From: Setaria digitata
Lineage: Eukaryota > Nematoda > Chromadorea > Rhabditida > Setariidae
Assembly (NCBI GenBank): GCA_003640385.1
Contig: RCAB01000043.1
Location: 1 to 64,000 of the forward strand
DNA: 64,000 nucleotides
Direction: 5' to 3'
The notes beneath the pieces are model-generated. The model did not search any database. It saw nothing but the letters and a program-made list of their open reading frames with translations, and was not told the DNA's origin. Each line of letters begins with the position of its first letter. The first letter of the stretch is position 1. Below, in pieces: positions 13,155 to 26,900 of this stretch. A program made the position numbers and the translations under genes.

Positions 13155-16100
13155 AGGTAATGTGTACATAACTGTAGCACAGCTAGAAATTGTCGATCAT
13201 TTTTCACTTGTCCCGCGGACTGCTTCATCTGTGGATTGAATTGTATACTGTGTAAGGATCTTCTGTTTATCATTATTTAAGGCTCAAAATGAATATATAT
13301 TTTAGTGATAACGTATTATATTATCAGCAAACCCTCAATCGTAATGGTGCATGTGATGTTTTCCCAAACAGTTTCGGATAATTTATTGCAACGACGTGTG
13401 CCTGATTCCTTCCAAAATGCTAAAAAAAAAAAAAAAAAATATATTCCATTAAAAATAAAAGAACTGAATACAACCAGTAAGTACTATTAGCGATTGATAA
13501 ATATGTATAACGCATTTATTTCGTTATTCATTAGTCTTTATTAGCAGTTAAGTAAACGGCTTTTCCTCTAAAATTTACGTATATATGAGTCTGTCTTTAT
13601 TAGTCTCATATCAGAATCCGATCAGAGATAACTTCGGTGTAAGAAAGATGAGAAAAGACCTGAAAAAAAGAAGGAGAGGAACGAAGCCATTGAGAACGAA
13701 GTTAGAGCTTGAGGCTCTCAGCAACTTCCGGAATGATATTTGAAAAGCTGTTCTAAGAAAGTTTAACGAAAAGCAAGAAGCAAAGTGTGTCCACTGCTAG
13801 TAAGTTATTTTCCGCTGCAGGACATCAGTTCTCTTTGAATTTGATTACCCGGTCTAGTCAATTAACCAATTAAAACAGTGCTTAAGAATTAGTGAAGCAT
13901 CACATAACTACTTTTTGATTAGATTTTTTCCTCAACATTTCTTTTTCGAGTCATTTAAAAAAAATGAAGCAGAATTAGTAGTTACTCCTCTTCCTCTTCT
14001 TATTCAGTTATTAAACAGTTCAGTATGAAATAGTTAACTTTATAATGGACCATTTTCGCATGTTTTATATTTGTCCGCTCTGCGATATTTTTTCGCGAAT
14101 TTTTCGTCTTTTCGAAATGAATACCAAACGATTTTGTCAGGAATTTCTCCACGATGGCTGCAAGCATCTGAAGAGTTTGAAATCTAAATGCTCTGCAAAC
14201 AAACTGTTCATCGTCCATAAGCTGCTCACTTTTTGCTGTTCTCAAGCTTTTTCACTTGTGCGAAAGGGGTTCTGTCCCCGTATAGATGCATCTACACATC
14301 AATATTAGAAATAGACCAGGTCGACCAGGTACACACAAATACAAGCACAGAGAGAGACAGATACAAGTGTAAGTTGATGATGCACTGTGCTGATTGATCT
14401 GATTTTTTCCTAGATGGTTCATTCCAGCTCATGGTACGGTCATGTTCCAGTGGATTTATGATTTGATTTCACTTCCTGTTTTTCTCTGGGTAACACTCAT
14501 TAAATTCACTGGGAACTTCAAGAATCTTTGGTAGAGATGGAATTGGTTTTTAAGCTCGTGCAGAAGTTCTGCTTTCTCGAGAGTGGTACTATTGATTTGC
14601 ACATGTGGGCAAGCATGAAGATGAACAACGTACGGCGCATACTTTGTGCAGGTAATACGACAGGAAGCTCGAAATAATGGCCGAAGATGACAGTTCGTAA
14701 GAAGCAAACAGTGCGCACTCCTTGTCTTATTCTCAGTTTCTGTCTTGGCTCATTAGTCACATTCTAAGATACATTATTTGGGAACTGAGGAATATTCCGA
14801 GCGTTTATCAGCTGCAGGGAACCATCAGTTCTCTGTGACGTTATCTTTCCACTTCTTTCATTTTTCCTTTTTGCCTATAGTAAAAAATCGGGAAAAATTG
14901 AAATGGAAATGTTTCGAAGTGTTTTCACTTTCAAAGTTCCACTAATTGAGGTACATGTTTGCCTTACTCCACTATAACACTTTTAGATTCATCTTCGTTT
15001 CTTTGAAAAACCGAAACTTCCGGAATCAGTTCTTCCCTCAGGTAATCCAGAAATAAGACAATCCAAAATCCAGTAATTAACTTCCGTGCCTGCCGTTCTG
15101 CTCTTTATCATCGGTATCGCTTTTTCTCGATTCGACAAATTTTGAAATACAATTTGCATCGGAAAGATATGTTCATAAGAAGGAAGTTTTTGCAAAAAAA
15201 AAGGGCTCGACAATGTTCATTTTCAATGGTATGAGTTGCTGAAAACATTCACTCATCAGAGCAGAACCTCCACCGTAATTACACTTTTAGAGTTGTACGC
15301 CTCTGCTCATTTTCCACTACCTTCTCATTCAACTTTCTACCTTTCTACACTTCTATCAGTTGTTTTTTTTCGATGCAAATCTATTTTCCACTACTTAATA
15401 CTTAACTCCAACAAACAAGAAGACATCTTAATTATTTAGGCATTTTCCATTCATTTCATTTTTACCGGATCATTTTTGGTCCATTTCCCTTTCGGCAAAT
15501 TAATTTTCCTTTTTAATTTCTTGCACTCACATTGTTCATAAAAAAGGTGCAATCTTAAAAAAGTACTCTGAAACAGGACGACACCTACTTTTGAAAAGTC
15601 AATTATTATTTCGATATTTATGATGAAAGTGTCTGCCGCCTATTAAGTATTTTTGAATCAGGTAAATAGACGGAAGTGTGTAAGCGAAAGGATACTTGCG
15701 CATGTAAATTGAAATGACGTCATGTCGGAAATGCGTAATCGTGGATGACAGAATTGTCGGAGGCTCAGTTAAACGAACCATTTATTTGTCTGATTCGGTC
15801 TGTACAAACAAAGTGGAAGAAAAAGTGGTGGTGCAAGGCTGGATTGATGAACGTAACAATTGCAGTTTCTGCCAACAATGGATATATTTATTGTGTCGTA
15901 ATAAATTTAATACAGAAGTATGAACGATACAAATGCTATCAACTTCTTTCTTTTGACATCTGTGGCCATGCATGTAAGATGTGCTAAATCTTTTTCAGTA
16001 AGCCTGGACTAATGCTTCAACGTTCCTTCTAAATAATCATAAAATCTGGCATATTTACAAGCTTAGTCTTTTTCGCTACCCAATAAATCTCGATTGTGTA

Positions 16101-16444
16101 AAATGTTCCTTAACTTAGTGAATTTAACTGTCTCTGTCCCTTCATCGTAATGAAAGTGAAATTGGAAATGTTTGAGAAGTTAAAACATCTTAGTACGAAC
16201 AGTTTAGAATCTTTCACAGTGGAAAGTTTGCATAAAATAGACATTACAAGTCCGATTCGCTTGGCATGTTCAGCTGTGAAACAATTATGTAACTCTTAAG
16301 AGAAATTATTGCGAAAGCAGATGTACTTGGAAGTGATAACATTGAAATCATGTGGTTATTCACGAAGTGTCGACTAGATATCAGTACATGAATAAGCACA
16401 TGTTAATTGAACAGCTTGTTAAAAAATATCACAAAATAGATAAC

Positions 16445-16451
16445 TTTTCAG
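16445..16451 (+). other. Candidate spliced-leader acceptor of the IP3 kinase gene
   Basis: A TTTTCAG element ends at 16451, five bases before the ATG at 16457 that opens the long form. The position fits leader addition in nematodes. Confidence 0.45.
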
Positions 16452-16456
16452 ATTAA

Positions 16457-19400
16457 ATGGGAACTGGCCACAGCCGAGCAGGCGAACTGAATCACAACTC
16501 CTCGCAACTTCATCGACATTGCATTTGGTGTCAGAAGAGACGAAGTTTCGATGACTTCTACGAATTGGCAACCACTGACACTACCCACGACAGAAACAAA
16601 ATGTACAAACAGAGTTATTATAGAAGGAGCATACCTGTTGTAAATGAATATGACAATGAGCAAATTTGAAGCTGAAGAAGATAGCATTAAACAGTGCTTT
16701 GATTTTAGGAAAAGCGGGACATTTAGGAGTTAATGTGCAGTGAAAGCATGTTTAGGCTAGATCCACAACAGCTGGATGAGTGCTCTAAGCGTACTAGAGG
16801 AGTCAAATTCGAGAGATTTTCAAAATACAGAAACACATCTGAAGACTATTTGGCACCAATGAATTCATTGAAAGGGTCAACAGTCTCGGATTTTGAGCAG
16901 CAGCGGCGAAACAGAATATCATATGGCACGGACAATCATAATGCTTCAGATAACTTATTCCTGTACTCACACTTGGGACAACACTCGATTCCTCAGGTTA
17001 TAGGAGCACTTCTATTTTGCCAAATTTGACAGAATGAATCCTAGTCTGATGTAGATTCAAATCTAAGTTTCTTTTGAACTTATTTTTGATTTAGTCAGCA
17101 TTTACCACTTCTAAACAAAATCCTTTTCAGGCAAATCGATGCTTCACATTCCCGAGGTTACCTTTAACACCTGAATCTTCCTCCGATGTTAACAGTGAGA
17201 GCAACCCAAACTGTCAGCTAGAATCATACGACGTTTTACAAACTGGAAAGTTGACAAGAATTAGTCGATCCTCTAGCTCTAACAGTGAGAAAAAATGCCG
17301 AAATACCAAACTAGTTCAAGTAAGTTTATTTATTGTTTTGCAAAGCCTGGATAAAATATCGCATAGATGTACTACGCGAGCGAACTCTGCTTCAGCATTT
17401 CGAGCGGCGCTAAGAAATTTTGCATTCATCATTCAGATCCAATTTGCGATGCCAAGTGATGTTACTAAACTTCTGACAAGGAGCAATTACATCGAATTAG
17501 GTCACTAGTATCAAGAAAATATTGCATCACTTGATAATTTTAGGACTAAGGAAAAGAATGAGATAAAAAATTTCATATGCCGGAAAACTAATCTCACATG
17601 ATAACATGACAGCGATGACTGGCCAGGAAACTTCTAATTATTCTTCTGGATTGAAATACACAGGCTGAAAGATTCAAAAAGAGAAAGAGAAAGCTCGAAG
17701 CTCGTAACAGAGGCTATAAAAGTGCTGCTGATACTGTCGTCAGTAGGACAGACTATTTTGCTGATTTGATTCAGAAAATCTCTTCACCAGTGTTACAAGT
17801 ATTTCACCGTCTGAATGCTAGCATGGGAAATGTGGACGAGATACTGCAGGGATAACAGACACTGGACATCTTGGATGATATTTCCTGACAGTGTAATTAT
17901 TTTAAACCGTCATTTGTGTTTCAGATGGTCAGACGGTCAAGCAGAAAAAGTGAGTATAAAATAGCTGACGTGGCTGAAACACAGAAAAGCGCAGTTGAGA
18001 AACTCGCTTTGGTGAGTTTATTAAAGTTTGATAAGAATTCAACAACGGTCTTCTCAGAGTTACACTAGCTGTTTACATATATATTGACCGCCTGTCTTCT
18101 CCATCGGTTGTTGTGCTTTGTCACTACTCTAAATCGCTGTCTCCGACAGGAAACATGGATGACAATGTTTCCACTCCACTTCACTTAAGTGATAGTGCAG
18201 ACAGTGCTTTACAGGTCTGTTTATCGCTAATGCTGCATGTCAGGCAAAAGAACAGTCTTCTGCTAGACTGTCCTGATGCGAATTCAAGAAATCATTTGCA
18301 GTGAGTAAAGCTCCTAACAGAAGTAGTCATTATATCTGTATAAAAAGATATATAGAGCTGTTTCGGTGAACTGTAAATAATTGAATGAATGCCAATAAAT
18401 ATGATGTACCTATAACACACAGATCTGTAATGAATGGAGTAAAGAAACTAACTGTAAGCTGCAAACTGCATTCGAACTGACGAGTCACTAACTGTACGAC
18501 AGGGATCACTGCGACTGGAGGGCTAGAAGATCCGAGAGTACATAGTTCGGTGTTGTGCGAGCTCAAAACATGTAGAATCAAATTCTACGAAATTCGCACA
18601 GCAATAGTCGCATACTGCATCAAATGTCCTAAAGCTCTCCTTAATCCATCGATCTAGCATGACGTCTAACAGTTTTGCCTTTGCTTTTAGAGGTTTCAAC
18701 TAACAACTAGTTCACTTTACTCAAACAACATAGAGAGAGAGCGAACACGGGTTCTGAGGTGGAAGAGTACTGTAGGAGTAGGACGGGGATGTAGTCGGTA
18801 GGAATTCAATTTGCGATTTAAGAGGACTCGCTGGAAAGGTGACGGGAGCGTGAGGTGCGGGGTGTTTTGAAATGAAAAGTTGAAATTTAGGGGTCGGTGG
18901 ATACGATGGCAGTAACAGCCGTGCCGTTGGATTGCTGGCTGAAGGAACGCCTGAAGAGATGGGTGCAGCTGTCGGGACATGAAGGTTCGATGTCTGTTCT
19001 CTTTTCTTCTGGCTTCCTTTCAAGTTACCTACCTGCAGGTGTTCATTTCCTCTCGTTCAACACTTTCTCTCTCTCTCTCTCTCACATTCCTCTCTCTGTT
19101 CATTACTTGCTAAGTATCATCGTGATTCTCACCTAACGTCACTTCTTCACTTACTCAAATGTAATCCAGGTGAACTTATCCCTTCATCATTTCCACCGCA
19201 CCATTACTTACACTCTCCGATCACAACTGCTAATTGCCTTATTGGAATATTTTGCAGGGACAATAGTTCCTGCTACTGACAAAACGTTATGGAAAAGACG
19301 GTCGTGCAACAGTTACAACGAAGGAGATGCATATCGTTCTTTAATGAATGACCCCGCATTGCAGCCCTTTGTACCTCGATATTATCGGGAGGTCGAATAT

Positions 19401-20761
19401 AAAAATGAATGTCAGTTCTTCAAGTTTTTTAATAAGTAAAAATCCAGAAAGAAAACGAGATTAGTGTGATATACTGTATCATTAATTTTGGAGCGAAGTT
19501 TTCCTCCTAGATAATAACACTGTGGTGTGACATTGTTACCAGTATTTAAATGTTAATAGTTAGTGTTTGTCATAGATATCCTCATCGCAAACGTTCTTTT
19601 GTAATGAGCATTAAAGATAGCTGCCGTATAATACGTGATTTTCATGCAGTAGTAACGCATATATCTGTGAAATGCTCGCTACTCCTGAAATATGCTTTTT
19701 TTTTCGTCTACTGTATCAGTGATTATTGCAGCTTTTATCGAAATTGAAGATCTCACTACTCTCTTTGACGATCCCGCAATTATGGACATCAAAATGGGGA
19801 CCAGGTGAAATGCGTAGATTATTGTAAATGCACTCATTCAATTTTATCATTAATTCTGGTTATACTAAGCTTCCGAAATCTTTTCAACAGGATGAATTCT
19901 TCCAGGACTTTTTTGGAGTCTGATGTTAATAGTACAACGGCACGAAGCGATTTATATGCAAAAATGGTTTCACTGAATCCTTATGAACCTACAGAGGAAG
20001 AACATGCTGCTAAAGCTGTAACGAAAACTCGTTATATGCAGTTTCGAGAAAAGGAAAGTTCTTCTGGAACACTGGGCTACAGGATTGAGGCTGCCAAAGT
20101 TAGATTGAATCGAACTTTTGAAGCACTTCTTTTATAAAAAAATGACTTTGCTAAAAGGGATATTTTTTTGCAATGGCTATTGCAAGTTTTATTAAAATTG
20201 AAGTGTATCCTTGTTCTGAAGGACTGTTTTCTTTTAGATGCCGGGTGGAGTTTTACAAAAAGGCTTCAAAAAGATGAAGACGCGTGGAGATATCAGTGCA
20301 GCACTACTAGCGTTTTTTGGCCAACAGTTATCAACAGCTGGCCTTTGCATTTTACGTCGCCTGAAAAGGTTACGCGAGGCTGCCCAGAAATCACTGTTTT
20401 TCCGAACTCATGAAGTAATACATTTTACATTTCTTAACTTCTCCTTATGGAGTTGAAGGCTTATTTTTGTGGTCAGTATTCTGAACTCGGGAGGTGTCAC
20501 GTAATTGCTTTTTCTCTTAGAAATATGCTTACTTCTCTAGCCTTTTTGAAGTACGTTTTGTGTGGAAGTGTATCACTGTAGGTTATTGGCAGTTCATTGC
20601 TGCTAATGTATGATGCAACATATGCTAATGTATGGATGATTGATTTTGCGAAATCGATCCCAGTGGAAATAGACTCAATAAACCATCGGCAAGAATGGGT
20701 TTGTGGTAATCACGAAGACGGATATTTTATAGGACTCGACAACCTTATCGAGGTGTTTTAG
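16457..20761 (+). CDS. lfe-2: Inositol-1,4,5-trisphosphate 3-kinase (LFE-2 type)
   Basis: The enzyme phosphorylates IP3 at the 3-position to IP4 and so damps IP3-triggered calcium release. In C. elegans LFE-2 acts this way downstream of LET-23 in ovulation. N-terminal exons 16457-16639, 16727-16996, 17131-17319, 17664-17798 and 17925-18011 encode a polar, Ser- and basic-rich region; the exon around 18150-18299 has an unresolved 5' junction. Catalytic exons: 18959-18981, 19258-19410, 19732-19804, 19906-20098, 20238-20414 and 20582-20761. They contain WVQLSGHEG, PAIMDIKMGTRTFLE (the PxxxDxKxG motif of inositol-phosphate kinases), AVTKTRYMQFRE, GTLGYRIEAAK, VIGSSLLLMYD and, near the end, WMIDFAKS and HEDGYFIGLDNLIEVF. 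The metal-binding motif is DFA where relatives have DFG. Family assignment is secure; N-terminal exon joins are provisional. Confidence 0.88.
18720..18905 (+). promoter_or_regulatory. Possible internal promoter and alternative start
   Basis: A purine- and G-rich stretch with more G+C than the flanks precedes an in-frame ATG at 18906. Starting there gives MAVTAVPLDCWLKERLKR and runs directly into the conserved WVQLSGHEG of the kinase. The long form instead can enter at 18959 with matching phase. An alternative short isoform is therefore possible; the sequence alone does not show transcription. Confidence 0.3.
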
Positions 20762-23700
20762 TTTCAGGAGATCTTTGAACTTTCAGTATTTAGGATGAAC
20801 GGTACGGTACCACCATGTTAAGTAGATTAGGAAATCGGCGAGTTTCGTTTTACTTCCATTTTTATCTACTATAAGTATTATACAATTTTCACTAGTACTT
20901 TTGACTCGTGTTTAACATAGTTTACTACGATAATTATGATTTTCGCATATTTCAGATTTTGGAAGAATTGGTTTTGTAGTAACTATTCCCGCGCTTTTAT
21001 TCAACATTTTATTTATAATGTTTCTCGAGTCTTATAGTACAAATGAGAAAAACGCGTCCAATATTTTTGGCTTTCGTCGCTATCTTTTAAATATTCATTG
21101 GAATTCGTAAGTCAAACAGCAAAGAAACATGAACTTCTTTTGGTTTACTCACCAAGCATGGATGGATTAAAGTTGTTCTTTTGTTATGGAATTCATCTTA
21201 GCGAAGGTGATTATGTATCCACAATTATTCTTTCTTACCGCATCAGTTACCTCAGTTCATCTCCTGGGTGTATCAAATGAGAATATCGCTCAAATGTTTT
21301 TTCGCGACACTTCCCAGTGCAGTTTCTTGCATTTCTTCCAGACGTTTTCCACTGATTGAGGAGTGTTTTATTTGATCATAATGTGAATATCTTTCTGTAG
21401 ATTGATATATATTCACATTTTATACTTGAGAGAGACGCTGTACTGAATGTCCAAGCAGCACTGCTTGTTCGTGTTAGATGTAAATGATGTTCAGTCTGTT
21501 AGTTGCTAGCATTCTTTGATGTTTCCTCTTTGTGGTTAATCATTTCTTATTCTCTTATTTTTCCACACAATTGTTTCATCTGTGGTATAATGAACATTCA
21601 CTTGTGTCCTTCATTTTCAACCCTCGTCCTATAGTTTTAGGTGCAACACAAATTTGTTGAAAGCTCTTGCAAATTTTTTTTAGACATTCCTTTTCCACAG
21701 TACTCTTAATTAGCATCAGCCTTATATTGAAGTAAGACTGTTGAGTGTTTCAATCAAAAGAAATTTTGTTAATCGGTGAGTTTGCTTTTCCATTCACTTT
21801 GTAAACGTACCTGAGACATAAAAATGTGACCGAAGCTGCTGTTCATCTACTTTATATGTTTAATTCCTTTTTTTTTTCCCTTTCTTTCTTCTCTTCTCTT
21901 TCTCTCCCCCCTCCCAATAATTAAAGCATTACCGCTTTGAAGATACTGCTTTTATCTTCTCAAGTCGAACTTCTGATTACCGAATTGCATCGATTGTATC
22001 TCACATTGCTCAATATTAAAATTACTTTTCTCAGATTATGATTGGTCTGTCAACGTAGTTCCTCTATTATTTTAATGTACAAATCTTTGTTTTTTTTTTC
22101 TTTACATGGTGTTGTCCGCACTGTTTCCTCTGTATGCATATGCTTATTAGTTTTTCTTCAGCAAATGCTTTGTTATTTCGCAGAGCTCGACATCTATATC
22201 AAATTTTTATACGGGAAGGAATAAAATAAGCCTTACTTCTTTCAGTTGTGCGGACCGCTGGTTTTTGCATAATATTTATAAAATCTTGTGTGATATCCAT
22301 CACTTTCCACAAAATATTTTATATAGTATCGACAAAAGTTGAATAAATATGGTAAGCTTACAGATAAATTGTTATTTAAGCGATTCTACATTACTTTAGT
22401 GTTTTTTAAAGTGTTCCTAATGTTTTATTGAACTGGGAATTGAACTGTTTTTCAAATTATTACAAACAATCAATGGTAGAAGAGGAAATACAATGAAATG
22501 GCTGAAAAATCAATGAGTATGAACAAAATTGATTACTTCGAAAAAGGATTCTTCAAGACTAAGCAGTTTTATTATTGGCTGTTTTTGCTTCAGTCGTTCC
22601 TACTCCTTGTGATCAGCGAGCCAATTTACGAAAAAAGGATATAAATCTGATAAATTATCTGTATTGGAATAGGAAGTTTGTGTTTTCAGGATATGACTGT
22701 TAGCTTTATAACTGTTAGCATCCGCGGTTTACCTTCTTGCCTCTCCTTACTACACGAGTGATTAAAACTATTTCCTGTATTTCATCTTCAAATCCTTGAA
22801 TAAAATATTCCTGTTATCAAAATTTCCCTACTTCATCTAATGAAGGTAGGTAGGGAGGGACCAGCAAACGTATCGCAGATGGCTGTTGGATAATTTAAGC
22901 AAATGGATAAGTCATCTGTTTGCTTGTTTCTTTGAGGTTATCAATAATGAATGCTAATTATATGTTAAGCAGTGGGTCACCTTTTTGAGGGCGATGATAA
23001 AAATCACTGGAACAAGATTAAATTTCATTATTGCGAGAAACATTTAATTCTTATAAAAATGAGATCACGATTATATTTCATCTAACGCACCAAACACAAA
23101 TCACTCTTTGCTGCGAGAGGAGAAAAAAAGAACGCTTAATTGATAATCTACGGAGATCTAATGACAGTGAGTGCGTGTATTTTCTGACAACCTCTATCAG
23201 ATTTTAATGCAGAAACTGGAAATTCAGAGGATTTGCTTTGATCTCTTCATTTGAAATTAAAAATCAAACCCAACCAGAATTTAAAAGTTGATGTGGAGCA
23301 GAAATACTCAGAACAATTCATATGTGGTATGATTATAAACAAACTACTTGAGATGATATTGCTTCAAATTAACAATTAAACAGGCTAGATAATAAGCACC
23401 ATTAAAGCCCAATTAATAAAAAACCTTCAACTCGATAGAGGATCTACTGAGAATTTCAAAATATTTATAAGTGTTGAGGGCTGGATTTCTTCATTCAGCT
23501 TGAGGCATTACTCAGTTGGCTAAAAAACGACACCACAAACCGATGAGTATGACTGTTACTTCTTAAAACTAGTCACACGACACTAGCTACGTTGTACACG
23601 GCAATGAAGTTACTTAGATGTTACTAATGAAAACTTAATTATAAACCCGAAGGAAACTTTACGTAATAAATAAGGAAAATACACAACTGCTGATGGATCA

Positions 23701-23932
23701 AGCATCGATAAATGTTACCGTGCTGTCCAGCATGTTTCATAATAGAAACAGAAGATTTAAATTCAAAAAAGGGGGAAAAAAAAAAACACTGATTGGAACG
23801 GAAATGGAAACATTCTATGACCATTTTTTTTCCTTGTACTATAATGATATGATTCTAAAGAAAAAAAAGCACTGCGTTTTGCTATTTCAAGTGAAAAGCC
23901 TAAATAGAGTGAAAAGAATTTAAGAAAACAGA
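20762..23932. other. Intergenic region between two convergent genes
   Basis: The IP3 kinase gene ends on the left and the ET-module gene ends on the right, so both 3' untranslated regions lie here. A pyrimidine-rich tract occurs at about 21865-21915. I see no supported coding exon. Confidence 0.5.
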
Positions 23933-26900
23933 TTAACCGCCGGCTACGGTATCATAGTTTGCGCGAAATAGTCGTTTGTGTAACTGAAATTTCCATACAG
24001 CACCGGACATTACGATCAGTACCATCAGCAAGATGAATACTGTTATGAGTGTGATATTCGAATCATCCGGAATTGGTGGTTCTGTTGGCTTTTCAAATAT
24101 GAACCTTGTTGTCGTCGTCTGAGAATTAATTTAAGTTATGAAAGGATTTTGAATAGATGGGAAAACGAACAATTAAAGTGAAAACCAGGCAATATATGAG
24201 TTTCTACAAAGTTACAAGATTCTCGTTCCAAAATACTTTGTACTATTAGGAGTACAAAAAAAAAATAATTCAAAATAATATTTCTCGACCAATTGGTCCT
24301 ATGGCACTACAGAGACATCGTGAAACTTAATTAATGAATGAATAAAGGAAGCATCAAAAATGACGAGAAGTAGTGATATTTTACCTCTTCCTCATTATTT
24401 TCAGTTTCTCTCTCTTTATGTTCACTATCTTCCCCCTCCTGCTCTTCCTCTTCCTCCTCCTCGTTCCCTTTGTTTTTTTCTTTTTCCTTTTTACCACCGA
24501 TCTTGTTTTTTTCTTCAACCTCTTCCATTTCTTTTTCTTCATTTCCATCCTCTTTTCCATTTTTGTCTTGCTTCTCTCTTCCCTCTTTATGATTTTGACC
24601 TAAATTTGGCTTTATTCGCAGATAGTACAAACAGTACCTCCGAAAAACAGCCTCATAAAACTTTTTCTTGAAAGATTCACTTCTTTTTGATTATTCTCAT
24701 TCTGTCAGCATTAGGTGGGTATTTTTTTTTTATTAACTTTCCGTGACTGGATTTTTTGTCGCCTCAACTTTCAATAAATTCTACCTAAAAAGTCATATTA
24801 ACTACAGGAATGAAGTATTTACTCGTAGCCTTTTGTTTTCTCCACGATTCCTTCTCCTCTTCTTCCTTTTCCTCCTTTCTTTCTTCATGTTGTTCATCCT
24901 CATCTTCATAATCTACTTCAATTTCTGGCGGCTTCCTAGAATCACTGAAATTAATGCCAGGTGTTCATACCTCAATCACTTTGTACACTTTGGAAAACTA
25001 CGAATTTGATGTAAATTACTTTATCGTCTTCCTATATTTTGTTTCTTTGCCCTTCCTTCTCGGTAAAACAGACTCCTGATTTGCTCGAGCTCTTCCTATC
25101 GCTCGCCTGTCGTTCGTCTAAATTATATTCGTTTGCAAGAACTTTTGCAACAGTGAGGGCTTTGAAGATAGACAAACTTTCAGGGAATAAAAATTCCAAA
25201 CATAAGTAAGCTTTCAAATTTAAACATATCTGCACAGTATTTCATTCCAGTATAACTGAATTGAACACATATTTTCAAAATCTAGCATTTAACAAGTATG
25301 AAGGCTAACCTGAAAACAGGATTCTACTTCTACTTTTTCAGATTCAAATCTTGCACATCCCGTGGGTTGCAATTCTTCCGCAAGTTCAGCTCCGTCTAAA
25401 AATGATGCACAACCCATTGTTTTGTATTCCGACATATGACCCAGCTTACTTTTGATGGAAGCTTTGAAGCAAAATTCGCCAGTACAAGTTGTGTTCCGTG
25501 AAAACACCTGCAAAATTTTGTTTAAGCCATGGAATATGGTTGAAGATATCAGTGTTGCTATTCCCTAACTATAATTTATTAATGAAAACGTTTTGTGTAA
25601 TCCAACATAATAGATTCAAAAGCACTGCTCGCTGAGATGGATGAAAGGATTCAATAATCGTACCGTTTATGTGTGCCAAGGAGAATGAAAAAAAGAAAGT
25701 TACTCAACATTTCTCAATCAAATTAGTTACCATTGCCATTTAACTTTTCAGAAAGTTTTATTAAATACACCGTAAAAATATGTCCCAAATCAGCTGGGGT
25801 GACTATATGCTCTGTGATCGGTATAGGAAATCACAGCTTTACACTGAGAAAAAAAAAACCAATTAAATGCTACCATTATTTTGAAGTTGCATAACAATTC
25901 CGTATTACCTTAGTACCCATCGCTTCTAGTGTGACGAAGGTCTGACATTTCATCTTTTCTGGTTGTGTCACTTCTGGCTTCTCACTGTTGCAGTAATCAC
26001 TCATGCATACACATGATTCCGTTGCGAGCAACTCATGTGGATCCTTAGAAACAGTATGATGCATAGCACCAGTAATAGGTGGAATCATGCAGGAACCTGC
26101 TGATCTTCTTTCGATTAGAGGCACAGAGGCATTCACACACCCCTGAATAATGCTTTATATTTTTCAATACTTTCCTTTTAATTGTTCACAATCTTCATTG
26201 GAATACTCGAATAGTTCTCATCTCTCGATGCTCCTTCGTATTAATAACATTTTTATTCTTTTTCTTTTCTTTTTTTCTTTTTTTTTTTTATTCCTTCGTA
26301 TTAATAACATTTTTTTTAACTGGAATACAACAGCCTTACTACATCATCCATTATTTTAAACTTCGTCTTATTCCAAAACATTTTAATTTCCATTCGCAAA
26401 TCTCATATGTATTCCAGTAGTGAAAAATTTAGTCTAGTCACTTACTAAAGTTCCTTGTATGCATTGAAATTTATTCCTGAAGATTCGCAGATGCCATAAG
26501 AAAGAAAATACCTGTTCAGATTTCTTAGTGCGATGGTTAATGACGTAAGAGCACATCTCACCAATACAAGTTTTACTCTCACAATGTGCTCCTCTACAGA
26601 TGCATGTGACCAGTGGCACTGGTGAAGTTTCCAAACGTCTGATTGCCTTGTCGTTGTTGCAGTAATCTTTGTCACAAAAGCAAGTAAACGGTTCCTAAAT
26701 GGCACTTAACAATAAACAATAAGTCAACTCAGGGATCAACAGCCTTACTACATCATCCATTATTTTAAACTTCGTCCTATTCCAAAACATNCTTAACAAT
26801 AAGTCAACTCAGGGATCAACAGCCTTACTACGTCATCCATTATTTTAAACTTCGTCCTATTCCAAAACATTTTAATTTCCATTCGCAAATCTCATACGTA

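Larger units (their letters stand above)
12851..16456. other. Intergenic region between GOPC and IP3 kinase genes
   Basis: No chain of exons could be supported. Open frames of 60-90 codons occur on both strands (for example 14045-14308 and 15714-15923), but they lack recognisable motifs and convincing splice context. The GOPC 3' untranslated region and the promoter of the kinase gene must lie here. Confidence 0.45.

Noticed and set aside
18717..19023. Pro/Ser-rich minus-strand open frames opposite the IP3 kinase gene.
   Set aside because: They mirror a purine-rich plus-strand leader and have no exon structure or motif.
24360..25009. Long Phe/Leu-rich open frames on the plus strand suggesting a multi-pass membrane protein.
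   Set aside because: They are the complement of the Glu/Lys-rich minus-strand exons; AAG/GAA codons read backwards as CTT/TTC.
25030..25240. A confident exon for the end of the third ET module.
   Set aside because: The frame is open but the donor phase does not match the next exon and the Cys pattern is not typical, so only a tentative mention is made.
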